From: Linnemannia elongata
Taxonomy: Eukaryota; Mortierellomycota; Mortierellomycetes; Mortierellales; Mortierellaceae
Direction: 5' to 3'
Length of the DNA stretch: 64,000 nt
Assembly: GCA_036320915.1 (NCBI GenBank)
Contig: JAXBDG010000023.1
Location: 124,001-188,000, forward strand
Position numbers and translations under genes: made by a program. Within the stretch, counting starts at the first letter, position 1. Every line of letters begins with the position of its first letter. The notes beneath the pieces are model-generated. The model had not been told where the DNA came from and searched no databases. It was given only the letters and a program-made list of their open reading frames with translations. Positions 20,351-30,709 of this stretch are shown piece by piece.

Positions 20351-21530
20351 ATGGATTATGAAGACCAACTCAAAATCTACATTGAGCTATTTGCACCATA
20401 TGCACCAGCAGACAGAATATGGCCTGTTTTCGGTAAGTCAAGGTTGGGGATAGTCGCACCAATTATCGAGCTTCAAGGCAAAGAATATTACGATCTGAGT
20501 GTCATCAAGTTAATGAGGATGTACTTAATGTATTTTCGATTGTCTGTTCTTTTTCGCTTCTACGCCGGTCTAAATTGCCCTTACAATTTTAGATCCGGAT
20601 GAATGATCAACGAAACAAAGTATTCGAGGTATTGGAGGGCAGCATGGATCGAAAGATGCGAGTGAAGTTTGCGATTTTGTAAGTGAGTTATGGTCTACTT
20701 CATTTGAATGAGGTGCAGCTGTTGAAACTCAACTCACTAGTATATACTATTTTGTCTATCAAATGGGATTTAGTACTTGCCCCTGGAAACGGAGAATCGG
20801 ATCGTTAAGGAAACGTGTGTTGCTAACTACATAGTGCCGATACACCTGAGAACGCTAAATTTAAGCGCAAGATCCCCATTCATTGGTATGTTAATATCCG
20901 CTTGCACTTGCCTTGTGAAGTGGCATGACTAAGCTTGAATCGGGGAACTAATTGAAAGGGAGGATTTCTCTCTTATATCTCAATAGCTTGAAACTATTAA
21001 AGACTGGACTGAACTCGAACACGAAAGAGAATATATATACCCTATACTAGATTGCACCATATTTCTCCACCCTTCAAACCGAAAGGGCTTACTCAATGAA
21101 ACTCACGTATGGACCTCTACAATGCGGCAACGCTTTGTATGAGGAATCGAGAATGCCGAAGGCACTTCAGTTGATGGATACTGGTACGCGATAGAGGGGA
21201 AAGTGGACGTGATCTCTGATAACGTTGGATCGCCAGATTACTTCATTTGTTAACGAAACGGTCCCATGAATGTTGCCAGAGAGTATCAAGTACTCGGTGT
21301 CATCGTTTGTGGTAAGTCCTTTTGTTCATTTGTTATCATGTTTTGGAATGATGCGCTGTGATTGTGACCTGATTGGCTCCTCGGTTGTTTAGGGGAAGAT
21401 CTGATTGTCTACGCGACTGACGAGTGTATCGGGTATGCAAGCTCCTTCAAGAAAAGTACGAGCTTTCCGCAAATCGACAGTCCAATGCCCTGATTCATCC
21501 CCACGTCTGCTTGGTGATCAAGGTAACTCT
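20351..21530 (+). pseudogene. Unrecognised multi-exon gene, apparently decayed
   Basis: The ATG at 20351 starts an exon (MDYEDQLKIYIELF...) that reads well to about 20516. Successive open blocks follow, bounded by plausible GT/AG signals: 20594-20678 ending at GTAAGT, 20775 to about 20884 ending at GTATGT, further phrases at 20988-21240 (EYIYPIL, LHPSNRKGLLNETHVW, GYWYAIEGKVDVISDN) and 21392-21500. In-frame stops occur at about 21137 and 21250 that no obvious intron removes, so it is probably dead. I do not recognise the family. Confidence 0.4.
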
Positions 21531-21737
21531 ATAATGCTACAACTTTGAGATTGTATCTTTTCATGCCTATTGTATTTTTTGTCTCTTACTAAACAATAGC
21601 CAAGCCCTAGGTCAAATTACAGGATCGCTTATACTCTTCTGCAATTGTCCTCCATGCCCTTTAACGAGGCAAGAACCTTCAGAAGCAATAACTACCAAAC
21701 AGACTGATTTGTTTGAAAAATCTTCCTTTCCCTCCAT

Positions 21738-21863
21738 CTACTTACTGCTAAATCCGGTGGAATCTGCAAGATTCACTAAAGTCAAGCAGACAGTGCAATC
21801 GAGCGAGACAGCAGCAGATACTCCGGCAAGTAGCAACATCAATAGGGGAGCCAAGTACTTCAT
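21738..21863 (-). CDS. First exon of a small secreted protein, fragment
   Basis: The ATG at 21863 opens a strong signal peptide (MKYLAPLLMLLLAGVSAAVS) followed by LDCTVCLTLVNLADS, a C-x2-C start reminiscent of saposin-B-type domains. The frame meets a TAG at 21738, but a GTAAGTAG donor starts at 21745, so the exon likely ends there and continues after an intron I cannot place. The upstream sequence is T/C-rich on the minus strand. Saposin-like identity is only a suggestion. Confidence 0.35.
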   Translation of the reverse strand: MKYLAPLLMLLLAGVSAAVSLDCTVCLTLVNLADSTGFSSK

Positions 21864-22383
21864 TGCGAGAAATGGATTCTCTAAAATTTGAAAGTCGATG
21901 AGGAATTGAAGACAGGACCAAGACAATAGACAGGCAGGTATATACACAGTTAAAGGAGAGAGGGTTGCTTACTTTGTTTGTAGGTGGAGAGTGTTGAGTA
22001 TGGAAAAAGAAAGTTACAGAGGGAGATGAAGGATGCTGTATTTATACAGGATTTTCATCAGCATTGGCTTAACCTAGCTGAAGAAAAAAGGGCAGGAGAG
22101 GGAGGGAGAAAAACAAGGCGGGGAAGTCACAGGGAGGGGTGAATCGCAGACGCAGAGGGGTGGGGGTAGGGGTGAATCACAGATGCCATCGCAGAATACA
22201 GAGAGAGGAAGGAGTGGGTGTCGAGGTCAAATATTGGAAGAAATAATCCATTGCAGAGTGCTGCAAATGGTTGAGCAAGGCAGCCTTTTCTGATTTTTGA
22301 TTGAATACGAATAGATAAATCCTTTGCAGACGACTTCTAAGAAACGCTATACTGTACTGTAAGCAGTCGAGCAGCCTTTTAGT
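21864..22383. other. Intergenic, G/A-rich
   Basis: Upstream region of the small minus-strand exon. G/A-rich runs (22080-22230). No gene. Confidence 0.4.
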
Positions 22384-22396
22384 CCATTAGCAGAGG
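22384..22396. repeat. Target-site duplication, left copy
   Basis: 13-bp ccattagcagagg directly before the T run of the LINE. The same 13 bp occur directly beyond its other end (27733-27745). Confidence 0.85.
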
Positions 22397-22435
22397 TTTT
22401 TTTTTTTTTTCTTTTCAGTACGATTTTATTGTGGC

Positions 22436-25400
22436 TTAAAAAGCCTTTAGAAAGTTATTCTGCGCTATGGTTTTCTGGATTTCTTGTAGAATGGTGTGGA
22501 TGATATCACTGCTTGATTGTGTGTGTTGGTGTAAAAAGAGAACAGTGTTGGCTGTTGAGATTCCAATAAGGCAACAGGCCAGTAGTTGTGGGATAGTGAT
22601 GTTGAATTGGGGTTTGATATCAAAGGATGGTGGTTGGAATGACAAGACCTTGTGAAGATCATCATCCGACCATACTGTTTTGGAGGTGTGTTGCTTAAGG
22701 ATTGTTTGCCACGCAATGTACTTGGGGGTGCACTGAAAGATGTGATGTGTCTTGTCCTCGTGTCGCTCTCGACAACCGGCCATGCTGCAGTGAGGTTCCT
22801 GCTTCCAGATCTTGTGACGTAGAGTTCCACAGGGGAGCCAATCCCTTTTAAACCTCCACCACATGGTCGTAGCCCGGTGTGGTATCTTGGCTCTCCAGAA
22901 TCGGCGCCATTGTTTTAAGGAACCCGCCTCTGGATGGGTTGATGAGTTTGGGTCTGGCGGTGTGTCTTGTCTCAGAAAGGTTCGAAGATGTTTAGTTGTA
23001 GCCAATTCGAGAGTAATGGGATTCTTGGTGCTTGGTAGCAAAACTGAGGAGAGGATGCGTTGTGCCAGGGTGTCCTCCTGTGTGAGCTTGGGGGGGTTCG
23101 AGAGTGCTTGTTGCATGTTGTGACGCATCAACCGACGTTCCTGATAGGCTTGGATTCCTAGCTCCACTTGGATAAGGCGGAGCTTGGGGGTTAGGTTCGT
23201 TCGTCTGACAAGTCGGAGGAGCCCATTGTCGTTTGTGGAGAACTGGAAAAGGTCTTCCACTCGGAGTCTGAGGGCCTTGATGGTGGTGTCCGTCGTCTCA
23301 AACCACCATTCGATCGGTGAGGAGGCGAGAGTTGCGGAGTCGGGCAGAGTGTCGGCAAGGGCCAGTGCTTTAAGGGAAGGAATGGAGGATGCTACAGTCA
23401 CCAAGCGTTGCAGGCTGGGGAATCCCGCCAGCAGTGATCTGTATTGTCCCTCCACAGGTGCTAGAAGGAATGCAAGGCGGTGAGAGGTTTTGGTTTTCCA
23501 TCGAATGATGTCGAGAATGATATCCTTACCCCAAGAGATATTGGTGGCGAGGGCGTTGCGTATGTGTTTGAGTTGAAACACTTGACCTTGAATGGCTGGA
23601 TCAATAACTCCCAGACCTCCTTTATCTCTCGGGGTAGTGATCACCTCCCATGATGGTCTTGGTTTGAAGGAGCACACGAAGCTAGATACGGCGGACTTCA
23701 CTTTCCGCAGAAAATCTGGCGGGGGTTTGACTACCCAAGAAAGGTGCCATAGTCTGGAGAGGATGAGGGAATTGACAATGGTCGCTCGGCCTAGAACGGA
23801 GAGGGAGCGGGAAGAGTGAATGGCTATGGTTGACTGTATTTTCTTCAGCATCTTGTCCCAGAATCCTTGTTCCTGGTTATGGTTGAAGGGGATCGGGAAT
23901 CCCAGGTAAATTAAGGCGTCAGCGGAGTTATGGTCATGCCATTGAATGTGCAGCTGTTCAAGTCGAGTTTGCAATTCAATGGAATAGGAGGGGGCCATTG
24001 GGAAGGCTACGGTTTTGGACAGGTTGACTTTGGCGTTGGATGCGCGGCCATAGGTCTGTAGACAGTTCTCCAATGCTATCCATTCTGCTGTGGTGGATAT
24101 AATGGTCATGAGGTCGTCTGCATAGGCGCCTAGTTTGATGGATTCCGTGCGACCAGGGATTTCGATACCGTGGATGGTTGGGGATTGTTGAATGAAGGCA
24201 AGCAACGGCTCAAAGGCGAGGTTGAAGAGAAGGGGAGATAGCGGATCACCCTGGCGGAGTCCTCTTGATTGTGGGAAGGTATCTGATACGAAGCCGTTGA
24301 TGTTGAGGGCAATCTTCGTGGAGAAGAAGAGTTGAACGACCGACTCGATGACACTTGATGGAAATCCAAAACGTCTCAAGACTTGTCGTAGATAAATGGG
24401 ATGCACACGGTCGTATGCTTTTTCCTGGTCCAGTAGTATGCCAACATGCTTTGTCTTCCTTGTGTTACAGTACTCCCGAAGGGTGGTAAGCACTAAGCCA
24501 TTGTCTGCTATGTGTCGTCCTGCCGTGAACCCGGTTTGGTATGCTCCTGTTAGCTTGGACATGTGTGGCTGAATGCGTAGGGTAAGGATTTTGGTGAATA
24601 GTTTGGCGTCCGAGTTGATGAGTGAGAGGGGTCTCCAGTTAGCCAGTTTTGTTGCGTCTCCTTTTTTGAAGAGGAGGATCATCACTGTCTCCTGCCAGGA
24701 TGCGGGGAAGGTGGCGTGAGTCAGCGCGTCGTTGATGATTGTGGTGAATAGTTCCTTGATCCAGGGTATGAGAAGGATGTGTCGGTAAAGCTCGAAAGGC
24801 AACCCATCCTTGCCTGGGGCTTTGCTGAGTGGTGATCTGCTCACTACGTCGTCTATCTCTTCTGGTGTGACGTCCCTTTGGAGACGAATGCTATCCTGAT
24901 CGGAGAGGATTGCCTGAGGGGGGATAGCGTTCAGTAGTTGGTTTGTCGCATCCTGGTCTGAGGGGTCACAGGAGTAAAGTTGTGAGTAAAAGTCTGTTGC
25001 TACGTTTAGTCGTTCTTCGGTTGTGGTTGTTAGGGCGTTGGTGGCAGGGTTGAGCAAGTGAGGTACAAGTCGTTTTTTGTTGCGTTGGGAGATCGCTCGG
25101 AAGAAGTAGGAGGTGTTGCCTTCCCCTTGTTCACGCCACAAAGTTCCCGAACGAAGGGCATAGGCATCCAGGTCTTCCGATGTGTGATGTTGGAGAGTTG
25201 ATTCCAGGGCTTCCAGTTCCAGTATGATGGTGTCCTTTGTTGCACCGGAAGCAAGGGAGAGCTGGGCTAGTTTGTTTTGACGTTGTATGTTGAGTTCTCT
25301 TATGGCGGATTGTTGATCCTGTTTCCTTTTGATGGAGGCAGAGATGCAGAATCGTTTGATTTCGGTCTTGACTCTGTCCCAGTGTTGAGTGTTGCTTTGG

Positions 25401-26215
25401 TGAGGATGTGGTGAGGAGAATGCGGTCAAGTGTTCGGTGAGTTCTTTGAGGAAGTCACTGTTGAGGAGCCGGGTATTCATTCGCCATATCCCTCGACCTG
25501 TCACAGGGGCGGAGGTGAGGGAGAGTGTCAGTACCAGCATATCGTGGTCCGAGAAGGGAGATGTACAGAGTTGCTCAGATTTAGATACCTGTGAGAGGAA
25601 ATGGATAGAGGAGAAAATGTAATCAATGGTATGGCGGGCTTTGTTTACTGTATGGGTGTGAGTGGGTTTGGGATCAGTGTGGGGTGGAGTGATGCAGTCT
25701 ACAAGATGAGTGTCAACCCAGTCCTGAAACAGGGGGTGGGGACGGGGATGAGTGTGGTGTTTGAAGTTGAGGTCGCCTAAAAGAAAGGCCTTTGGAGGAG
25801 GGGAGAGAAAGAAGGGAAGTGACAGGCAGTTCATCATAAATTGGCGTCGTGCCGTCTTGTTGGCTGGGGCATACATAATGCAGAAAGTGGCCGTGAAGGA
25901 TGTGGATGAGGAGGAGACAGTAGTAACAATAATTCTTCCTTCTTCTGCATAAGAGGTGTTAGAGAAAGAAAGGTCAGGGTCGCGAAGAAGAAGTGCACAG
26001 TGAGAAGACCAGACAGAGCTATGAGTGTTGAGATATTGATAGTAGTTGGTTTGTTCAGTGGTGGTTGGTGTTGACGGTAGGTTGATTTCCTGAAGTGCCA
26101 TTATATCAAAATCCGTTTTCCGAAGCCAGGTGAAAAAGTTAGATGGACCGGTTGCATTGTTGTTCTGAAGGTGTTGCTTTCGCAATCCTCGTACATTCAG
26201 GCTCACGATCCGCAT
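22436..26215 (-). CDS. LINE ORF2: APE endonuclease and reverse transcriptase, 1259 aa
   Basis: Enzyme for target-primed reverse transcription. Residues 1 to about 240 are an exonuclease-endonuclease-phosphatase domain: LNVRGL, catalytic Glu in ALQEIN, GDLNF, and FSDHDML with the SDH motif. Residues about 455-745 are reverse transcriptase: LFKKGDATKLANWRPLSL, LDQEKAYDRV, GLRQGDPLSPLLF and the catalytic AYADD box (nt about 24109-24126). Near the C-terminus CRERHEDKTHHIFQC forms the Cys/His knuckle common after LINE reverse transcriptases. All catalytic motifs are present, no stops or frameshifts. The ATG overlaps the ORF1 stop, so translation probably depends on termination-reinitiation. Confidence 0.95.
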   Translation of the reverse strand: MRIVSLNVRGLRKQHLQNNNATGPSNFFTWLRKTDFDIMALQEINLPSTPTTTEQTNYYQYLNTHSSVWSSHCALLLRDPDLSFSNTSYAEEGRIIVTTVSSSSTSFTATFCIMYAPANKTARRQFMMNCLSLPFFLSPPPKAFLLGDLNFKHHTHPRPHPLFQDWVDTHLVDCITPPHTDPKPTHTHTVNKARHTIDYIFSSIHFLSQVSKSEQLCTSPFSDHDMLVLTLSLTSAPVTGRGIWRMNTRLLNSDFLKELTEHLTAFSSPHPHQSNTQHWDRVKTEIKRFCISASIKRKQDQQSAIRELNIQRQNKLAQLSLASGATKDTIILELEALESTLQHHTSEDLDAYALRSGTLWREQGEGNTSYFFRAISQRNKKRLVPHLLNPATNALTTTTEERLNVATDFYSQLYSCDPSDQDATNQLLNAIPPQAILSDQDSIRLQRDVTPEEIDDVVSRSPLSKAPGKDGLPFELYRHILLIPWIKELFTTIINDALTHATFPASWQETVMILLFKKGDATKLANWRPLSLINSDAKLFTKILTLRIQPHMSKLTGAYQTGFTAGRHIADNGLVLTTLREYCNTRKTKHVGILLDQEKAYDRVHPIYLRQVLRRFGFPSSVIESVVQLFFSTKIALNINGFVSDTFPQSRGLRQGDPLSPLLFNLAFEPLLAFIQQSPTIHGIEIPGRTESIKLGAYADDLMTIISTTAEWIALENCLQTYGRASNAKVNLSKTVAFPMAPSYSIELQTRLEQLHIQWHDHNSADALIYLGFPIPFNHNQEQGFWDKMLKKIQSTIAIHSSRSLSVLGRATIVNSLILSRLWHLSWVVKPPPDFLRKVKSAVSSFVCSFKPRPSWEVITTPRDKGGLGVIDPAIQGQVFQLKHIRNALATNISWGKDIILDIIRWKTKTSHRLAFLLAPVEGQYRSLLAGFPSLQRLVTVASSIPSLKALALADTLPDSATLASSPIEWWFETTDTTIKALRLRVEDLFQFSTNDNGLLRLVRRTNLTPKLRLIQVELGIQAYQERRLMRHNMQQALSNPPKLTQEDTLAQRILSSVLLPSTKNPITLELATTKHLRTFLRQDTPPDPNSSTHPEAGSLKQWRRFWRAKIPHRATTMWWRFKRDWLPCGTLRHKIWKQEPHCSMAGCRERHEDKTHHIFQCTPKYIAWQTILKQHTSKTVWSDDDLHKVLSFQPPSFDIKPQFNITIPQLLACCLIGISTANTVLFLHQHTQSSSDIIHTILQEIQKTIAQNNFLKAF

Positions 26216-27717
26216 TATTTTTTCCAGCTGGTTCTAGAAGTAGATTTATTGATGGGTCTTCCTCCTTTGGTGTACTTCTTGTTAGTTGCTTTGGGGGTAA
26301 TCATATCTGTTGTGGCGATCGGAGGTCTGAAAACAGTGCGAGCCTTGATGCGAGCTGCTATCGAATTGTTCACCACATCCTTCATAGGCTCATCATTATC
26401 ATCAGATGAATTGGTAGGGGGTAAGTTGTTGATATTGTTGGCATCTCTGTCCAGGTCTTCCAAGTCAGCCTCCTCCAGACTGACATCACCATCCTGGTCC
26501 ACTTCTGTTCTGCCCTTACCCTGGCTCTCACTCACAGTGATGTCATCGTTGGAGGTGTTGGAGGGAGATTCATTTTCGATCAAATCCACTACATGGAGCT
26601 GGGAGATGACATCAGTAGTGGTCATAGCGGGCTGATTGGTGTTTGAGGCCAGATTAGGCTGCTGAGAGCCCTCAGGAAGAGGGGAAGAAGGAGAAGAAGG
26701 AGAAGAAGAAGAAGAAGAAGAAGAAGAAGAAGAAGAAAGTTCAGCAGGGGACGTATTGGTGGGTTGCCCTCTCACAGGCATCTTACCTTTCGCTCCCTTT
26801 GCATCTCTCGCCGAGAATCTCGAACAAGTAAAGCTGACATGACCATTGGCGTTGCACGCACTGCATACAATAGCCAGACGCTTGGGACACTGGGGAATGA
26901 GGTGCCCATCTCCCTTGCAGTAGTTACAGAAGGGGGAGGCACCCATCCAGCTGATTCGGCAGGGGGCCTTTTGGCGGCTTCCCAAAGACAGTAGGCGACC
27001 GATCTTGCAGTCTTCCGCGGTCTTGTCGCTTTTGACGTAGACAGTGAACTGACTGCGGGCTTCGTAATTACCGTTGGGGGTGGGGAACATGGGGATCTCG
27101 ATTTTGATGACTTTGCCCATTTTCATGGTGTCCTCAAAATACCAAGAGCAGAACTGCTCCAGGGGGACGCCAAAGTCAAGGGAAGAGTGGAATTGATAAT
27201 CCGTAAAGACGAAACGGGTGATAATGTGGGAGATTGTGGAAGATAGAGGAGCATACTTGGTGCCATCGTACATGATGGGGGTGGTGGAGAGAATGATGGG
27301 ATCCAGAGATTCGTGGTAGACAATTTCGATGCGGTGGTGGACACCATCAGCGCATGGGTAAGCCATGTTGCTGATGATGTGAAAGGGGTCCAGGTCGCTG
27401 TGGGCTTGGAAGAGGGTTGAGTGGGTAGATCTGGCAGCGTCCGAAAACGCACCAGGGGAGATTGTTCTGGGGGCGATATAGGCCACTGCTCTTGGGTTCA
27501 CCAGGTCTCCCAGACGAGCTCCCTTTGGTGCAAGGGCGGTGGCAGCAAGGTGACCCTCTGCAGGGTCAGTGAACACTGGGTGGAGCTTGAGTTTGTGCAT
27601 GTTACGGATTCCAGCTGCCTTGGAAGCGTAAGTGGGAGATGGTGGGGACCCGATTGAGGGCAGGGGTTGGGAGGGTGGGTCTCCATCTCGGTGTTGATGT
27701 TGCTCTTGGTTTGGCAT
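26215..27717 (-). CDS. LINE ORF1: gag-like nucleic-acid-binding protein, 500 aa
   Basis: RNA-binding partner of the LINE. About residues 255-300 contain two zinc knuckles, CNYCKGDGHLIPQC (CX2CX4HX4C) and CSACNANGHVSFTC, typical of LINE ORF1/gag proteins. A poly-Ser tract (encoded by the GAA/TTC microsatellite at 26681-26738) and an acidic region follow, and the C-terminus is basic (NKSTSRTSWKK). The ATG at 27717 is the first in frame and lies 15 nt inside the element. Intact. Confidence 0.9.
   Translation of the reverse strand: MPNQEQHQHRDGDPPSQPLPSIGSPPSPTYASKAAGIRNMHKLKLHPVFTDPAEGHLAATALAPKGARLGDLVNPRAVAYIAPRTISPGAFSDAARSTHSTLFQAHSDLDPFHIISNMAYPCADGVHHRIEIVYHESLDPIILSTTPIMYDGTKYAPLSSTISHIITRFVFTDYQFHSSLDFGVPLEQFCSWYFEDTMKMGKVIKIEIPMFPTPNGNYEARSQFTVYVKSDKTAEDCKIGRLLSLGSRQKAPCRISWMGASPFCNYCKGDGHLIPQCPKRLAIVCSACNANGHVSFTCSRFSARDAKGAKGKMPVRGQPTNTSPAELSSSSSSSSSSSSPSSPSSPLPEGSQQPNLASNTNQPAMTTTDVISQLHVVDLIENESPSNTSNDDITVSESQGKGRTEVDQDGDVSLEEADLEDLDRDANNINNLPPTNSSDDNDEPMKDVVNNSIAARIKARTVFRPPIATTDMITPKATNKKYTKGGRPINKSTSRTSWKK
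26681..26738. repeat. (GAA)n microsatellite inside LINE ORF1
   Basis: About 18 imperfect triplets, read on the minus strand as a Ser-rich tract. Confidence 0.9.
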
Positions 27718-27732
27718 TGTGGAAAGAAGTCC

Positions 27733-27745
27733 CCATTAGCAGAGG
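27733..27745. repeat. Target-site duplication, right copy
   Basis: ccattagcagagg, identical to 22384-22396, immediately 5' of the LINE on its own strand. Confidence 0.85.
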
Positions 27746-28552
27746 AAGTTAAGAACCATGTTGCATACTTTATTCTTTTTAAGGGGTAGAGAAAAGACCA
27801 CGGTACATGATCCTGGGGTGCGGTGAATAGATACTTCACGTGATTTCCCAAGCATCACTGGAATAGTACCCGAGGCTTAGCTCGCGGAGGGAGATGAAAA
27901 AACAAAAGAGGGAAGCACGGAAGGTCTAAATTCGCCTGACACAGTACTTCGATAGCTGGGGAAGGACTCTGTGTTGCTACAATCTGAATGATCGGTACGC
28001 CTTGTATTAGTGGCTATAACCTTTTTTTTCCACATTTGCAAAGGGTGCGGATTGACCCGCCAAGGTTCTTGCAGATTTGTCTCTAACTTTTTTGTTCCAC
28101 TCCCATGCAAACCCCGCTCATAACTGGATTAGCCGTTATTTTTTCTTCGTCGTTTCCCTTGAAAGGCACAAATATGCCCTTTAATAAGGACGTGCGGATC
28201 TTAAAGACAGACTCAATGTAGCCCGAAAAGAATACCCTCCAATTCTCTGGCATAAATAGCCCTCCTCGTCGTATTCCCTATGTCTCTTCCTCTGTGTGCA
28301 ATCTCAAACTACACAATTCTTGTGCTCTTTGGCCTATTCCTACCTTTCCCATGCTTCTCTGTCCATAACACTGTTCTCTTCGTCAGAAAAATGCAGAATG
28401 GTAAAAGATATCTCAGAGGAGGGCCCGAAATGGCAGGTTGCAATTCCTCGCTCAAATAGAATGTTGTGATAATATGCTTCAAGCTTTGTGAGTACAATTG
28501 TAGCATGTTCTATTAGAAAAATTATGTGTATCGGGTATTGGAGTTAACAGGC
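27746..28552. other. Intergenic, nothing recognised
   Basis: Short ORFs only. AT-rich near 28120-28180 and 28440-28540, the latter being the 3' flank of the NADase gene. Confidence 0.4.
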
Positions 28553-29326
28553 CTAAGTGTGCTTCAAGTCGACGCGTTCCAAGTATCCATCCTTGATGAG
28601 AGTCATAATGTTACTGAAGGTATGGTACTGAGTTCCGGCACCAGGTTGACCAAAGTACGGCGCGATAGGGCCAGCCTCGACTACAAAAGGCTTCACCACT
28701 TTGTATACGTGATAGTTGAAAGGATAAAGGGGCTGGTCCTTGGAGGTATTGAGGTTGGAGGGAGGGATTGCGCGCTGTGGATAAGGCGCCTCAGCAGGTG
28801 AGATAAAGGAGCCGTATTCGCTACCGAAGCGGTCGACAAAGGTACCAGCCTGGAGAGTAGCGTTACCCTTGATGGGCACGTTCGAGGTACTGATCACAAA
28901 GCCGTTGTTGTCCGGGTAGGTGTACGCCCCATTTACGGTCCACTTAGCAAGGAACTCGGCTGCACAGAGACCTCCGAAACGGTCATAAGGCTCGGTAATG
29001 TCGTTAAGAGGATAAAGCTTGGGCAACTTTTTAGGACCAAGTCGGGCGTCACGACAAAAGAAGTAAGTCGAGTTGACAGGTGCGATTCCTTTGCACATAT
29101 CAGGGCACTATTGGGTAATAACGATTCGTGTTAGGTGAATGAGAGAGATACAAAAACAAGTAGATCAGTTTGTAAGACGAACCTTCGCATTGTAGTTGTT
29201 CTCGGCGGAAAAGGCGTTTGGGGTGGTGGCAGCATGCTTGTTTGAGATGGGAAAAGCAGAGGCGGCGGAGAGGACAGAGCAGAGGACGAGGGCAATTGCA
29301 GCCAAACGAGAAGTGGTGATGACCAT
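28553..29326 (-). CDS. Secreted NAD+ glycohydrolase, TNT domain, 232 aa
   Basis: Two exons: 29326-29183 (48 codons) and 29107-28553, with a 75-nt intron (GTTCGT donor, AATAG acceptor) that keeps phase. Exon 1 carries a signal peptide (hydrophobic core to about residue 24, ASA-F site). Exon 2 is a TNT (tuberculosis necrotizing toxin)-type NADase domain, known from bacteria and from surface NADases of filamentous fungi. Visible landmarks are the DRFGSEYGSF block with the conserved Arg, QRAIPPSNLN, KPFVVEAGPIAPYFGQPG, the GTQY motif with the conserved Gln, and IKDGYLERV at the end. Paired Cys precede the domain. Expected reaction: NAD+ to nicotinamide and ADP-ribose outside the cell. No immunity gene is recognisable nearby. 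Confidence 0.85.
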
Positions 29327-30709
29327 TGTATGCAAAGGATGAAATGTGTTGCAGGGGATGAGGAGAAAGGGGACGAGATAGGTCTCCAGACTTTTATACT
29401 TTGCCGTCGAGGTGCCATGGCCAGCATGCTGCGTCCGTTGGTTATTGCGGTTACAGCTGGGAAAGGATTAGGTTTTGAGCATGGTTCTGGATGCCTCTAA
29501 TCGACTCCGCTGTTCACTATGAGATTTGGAATGAGTGCATGAGTAGTTCCTGTGAGTTGAATTTTGTATGCATCAAAGGAATTGGAAAATAAGGGGCATA
29601 ATCTTAAAATGGGCTCTAAGAGGAGATGAGCAAAGCAATTGAACAAAGCAGTTGAACAAAGCAGATGAGTAAAGCAGATGGCAAATTTAAGAAGAGAGAC
29701 GTCGCTGACAGAACAGGGTTCTTGCTCCCATGGTGGTATATTCTCGTCAAGGTCATTGTTTGCTCCAAGAAAACTGATCGGAGGGAAAGGAGGAAAGCAT
29801 GGGCAAAACAAAACAGAGTGCAAGAGGCGCTGGTCGCCATGTCATAATCAATATTCTCCCAGATTTTGGTATTCATGCTCATAAGGCTTCGTAGTCTAGA
29901 CAAAGGTAATAAGCGTAGGACTCTCTGTCCTGACCTTGATTTCGAGCCCATAGGACAAATATTACCAACTGGGCAGTACAGTGCAGAGAGCGGTCTCAAG
30001 TAAATCCAGAATCCCACAGCGGAATGTCCCAGACAGGAATGAGACAATGTAGTCTATATAGGATGTGGGAAGCGATCCTAACTGACGACCAAACTCTGTT
30101 TGTACCGGTTCAACAGTGATTTCCAACCCTACTCGTCGTTCTGTGCTCCATGTATGATGTAGATGTTCAAATTTAGAATAGAATGGAACCTGCATGCATT
30201 GGGGAATCGGTAAAGTGAATGACAGTCCATTGGTATAGATTGGGATAAATCTTTCGACTCTCAATGGTCCATTTCAAACCACGACTGCTCACCTACTCAA
30301 CAAACTCTCTGCACTCCTTGCTGGTTATAAACTGTTGGGCAGTACATTCTACGGTACTCCAGGTGGTTGTGGGTGAGTCTGATATTGAGGAATATGTAAA
30401 GCGTGGATATAAACCTAAAAGAATACATATGCACAAACCGGGAACTGATAAAAAGGGGGTAGAGGCGAGTCGAGTAGAAGAAAGGAATGGAAGACGATGA
30501 CGAGTCCGCGTATAAGTTGAGGGATGGCTCAATATCAAGGGTATGTAGCAATGAAGAGATGGTAAAATGTCAAGGAATGATAGAAATGGTCAAGATATTC
30601 CTTTAGACGTAAAGGGTTCCTAGGAGAATTATCGAACCATCCCGGGAAAATAATCAAAGGATTGGAATGGATCAAAGGATGGAAAAATGCAGGGTGTAAG
30701 AGAGGGGGG
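29327..30709. other. Intergenic with one doubtful ORF
   Basis: A 100-codon ORF on the minus strand (30264-29962) has mixed composition and an ATG but no recognised domain or leader, so I leave it uncalled. 29620-29680 has a short gagcaaagca-type repeat. The rest is unassigned. Confidence 0.4.

Larger units (their letters stand above)
22397..27732 (-). mobile_element. Full-length two-ORF LINE, apparently intact
   Basis: 5,336 bp on the minus strand, flanked by a 13-bp direct duplication. It has a 15-nt leader before ORF1, ORF1 (27717-26215), ORF2 (26215-22436), a short 3' tail with an AATAAA signal and 14 A residues (T run 22397-22410). Both frames are open end to end. ORF1 stop and ORF2 start overlap as TAATG. 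Sequence identity to the truncated copy at 10.3-11.4 kb is high. APE endonuclease plus RT without RNase H places it among APE-type LINEs; clade not assigned. Confidence 0.93.

Noticed and set aside
29962..30264. 100-codon minus-strand ORF
   Set aside because: Mixed composition is suggestive, but no leader, splice signal or domain supports it.
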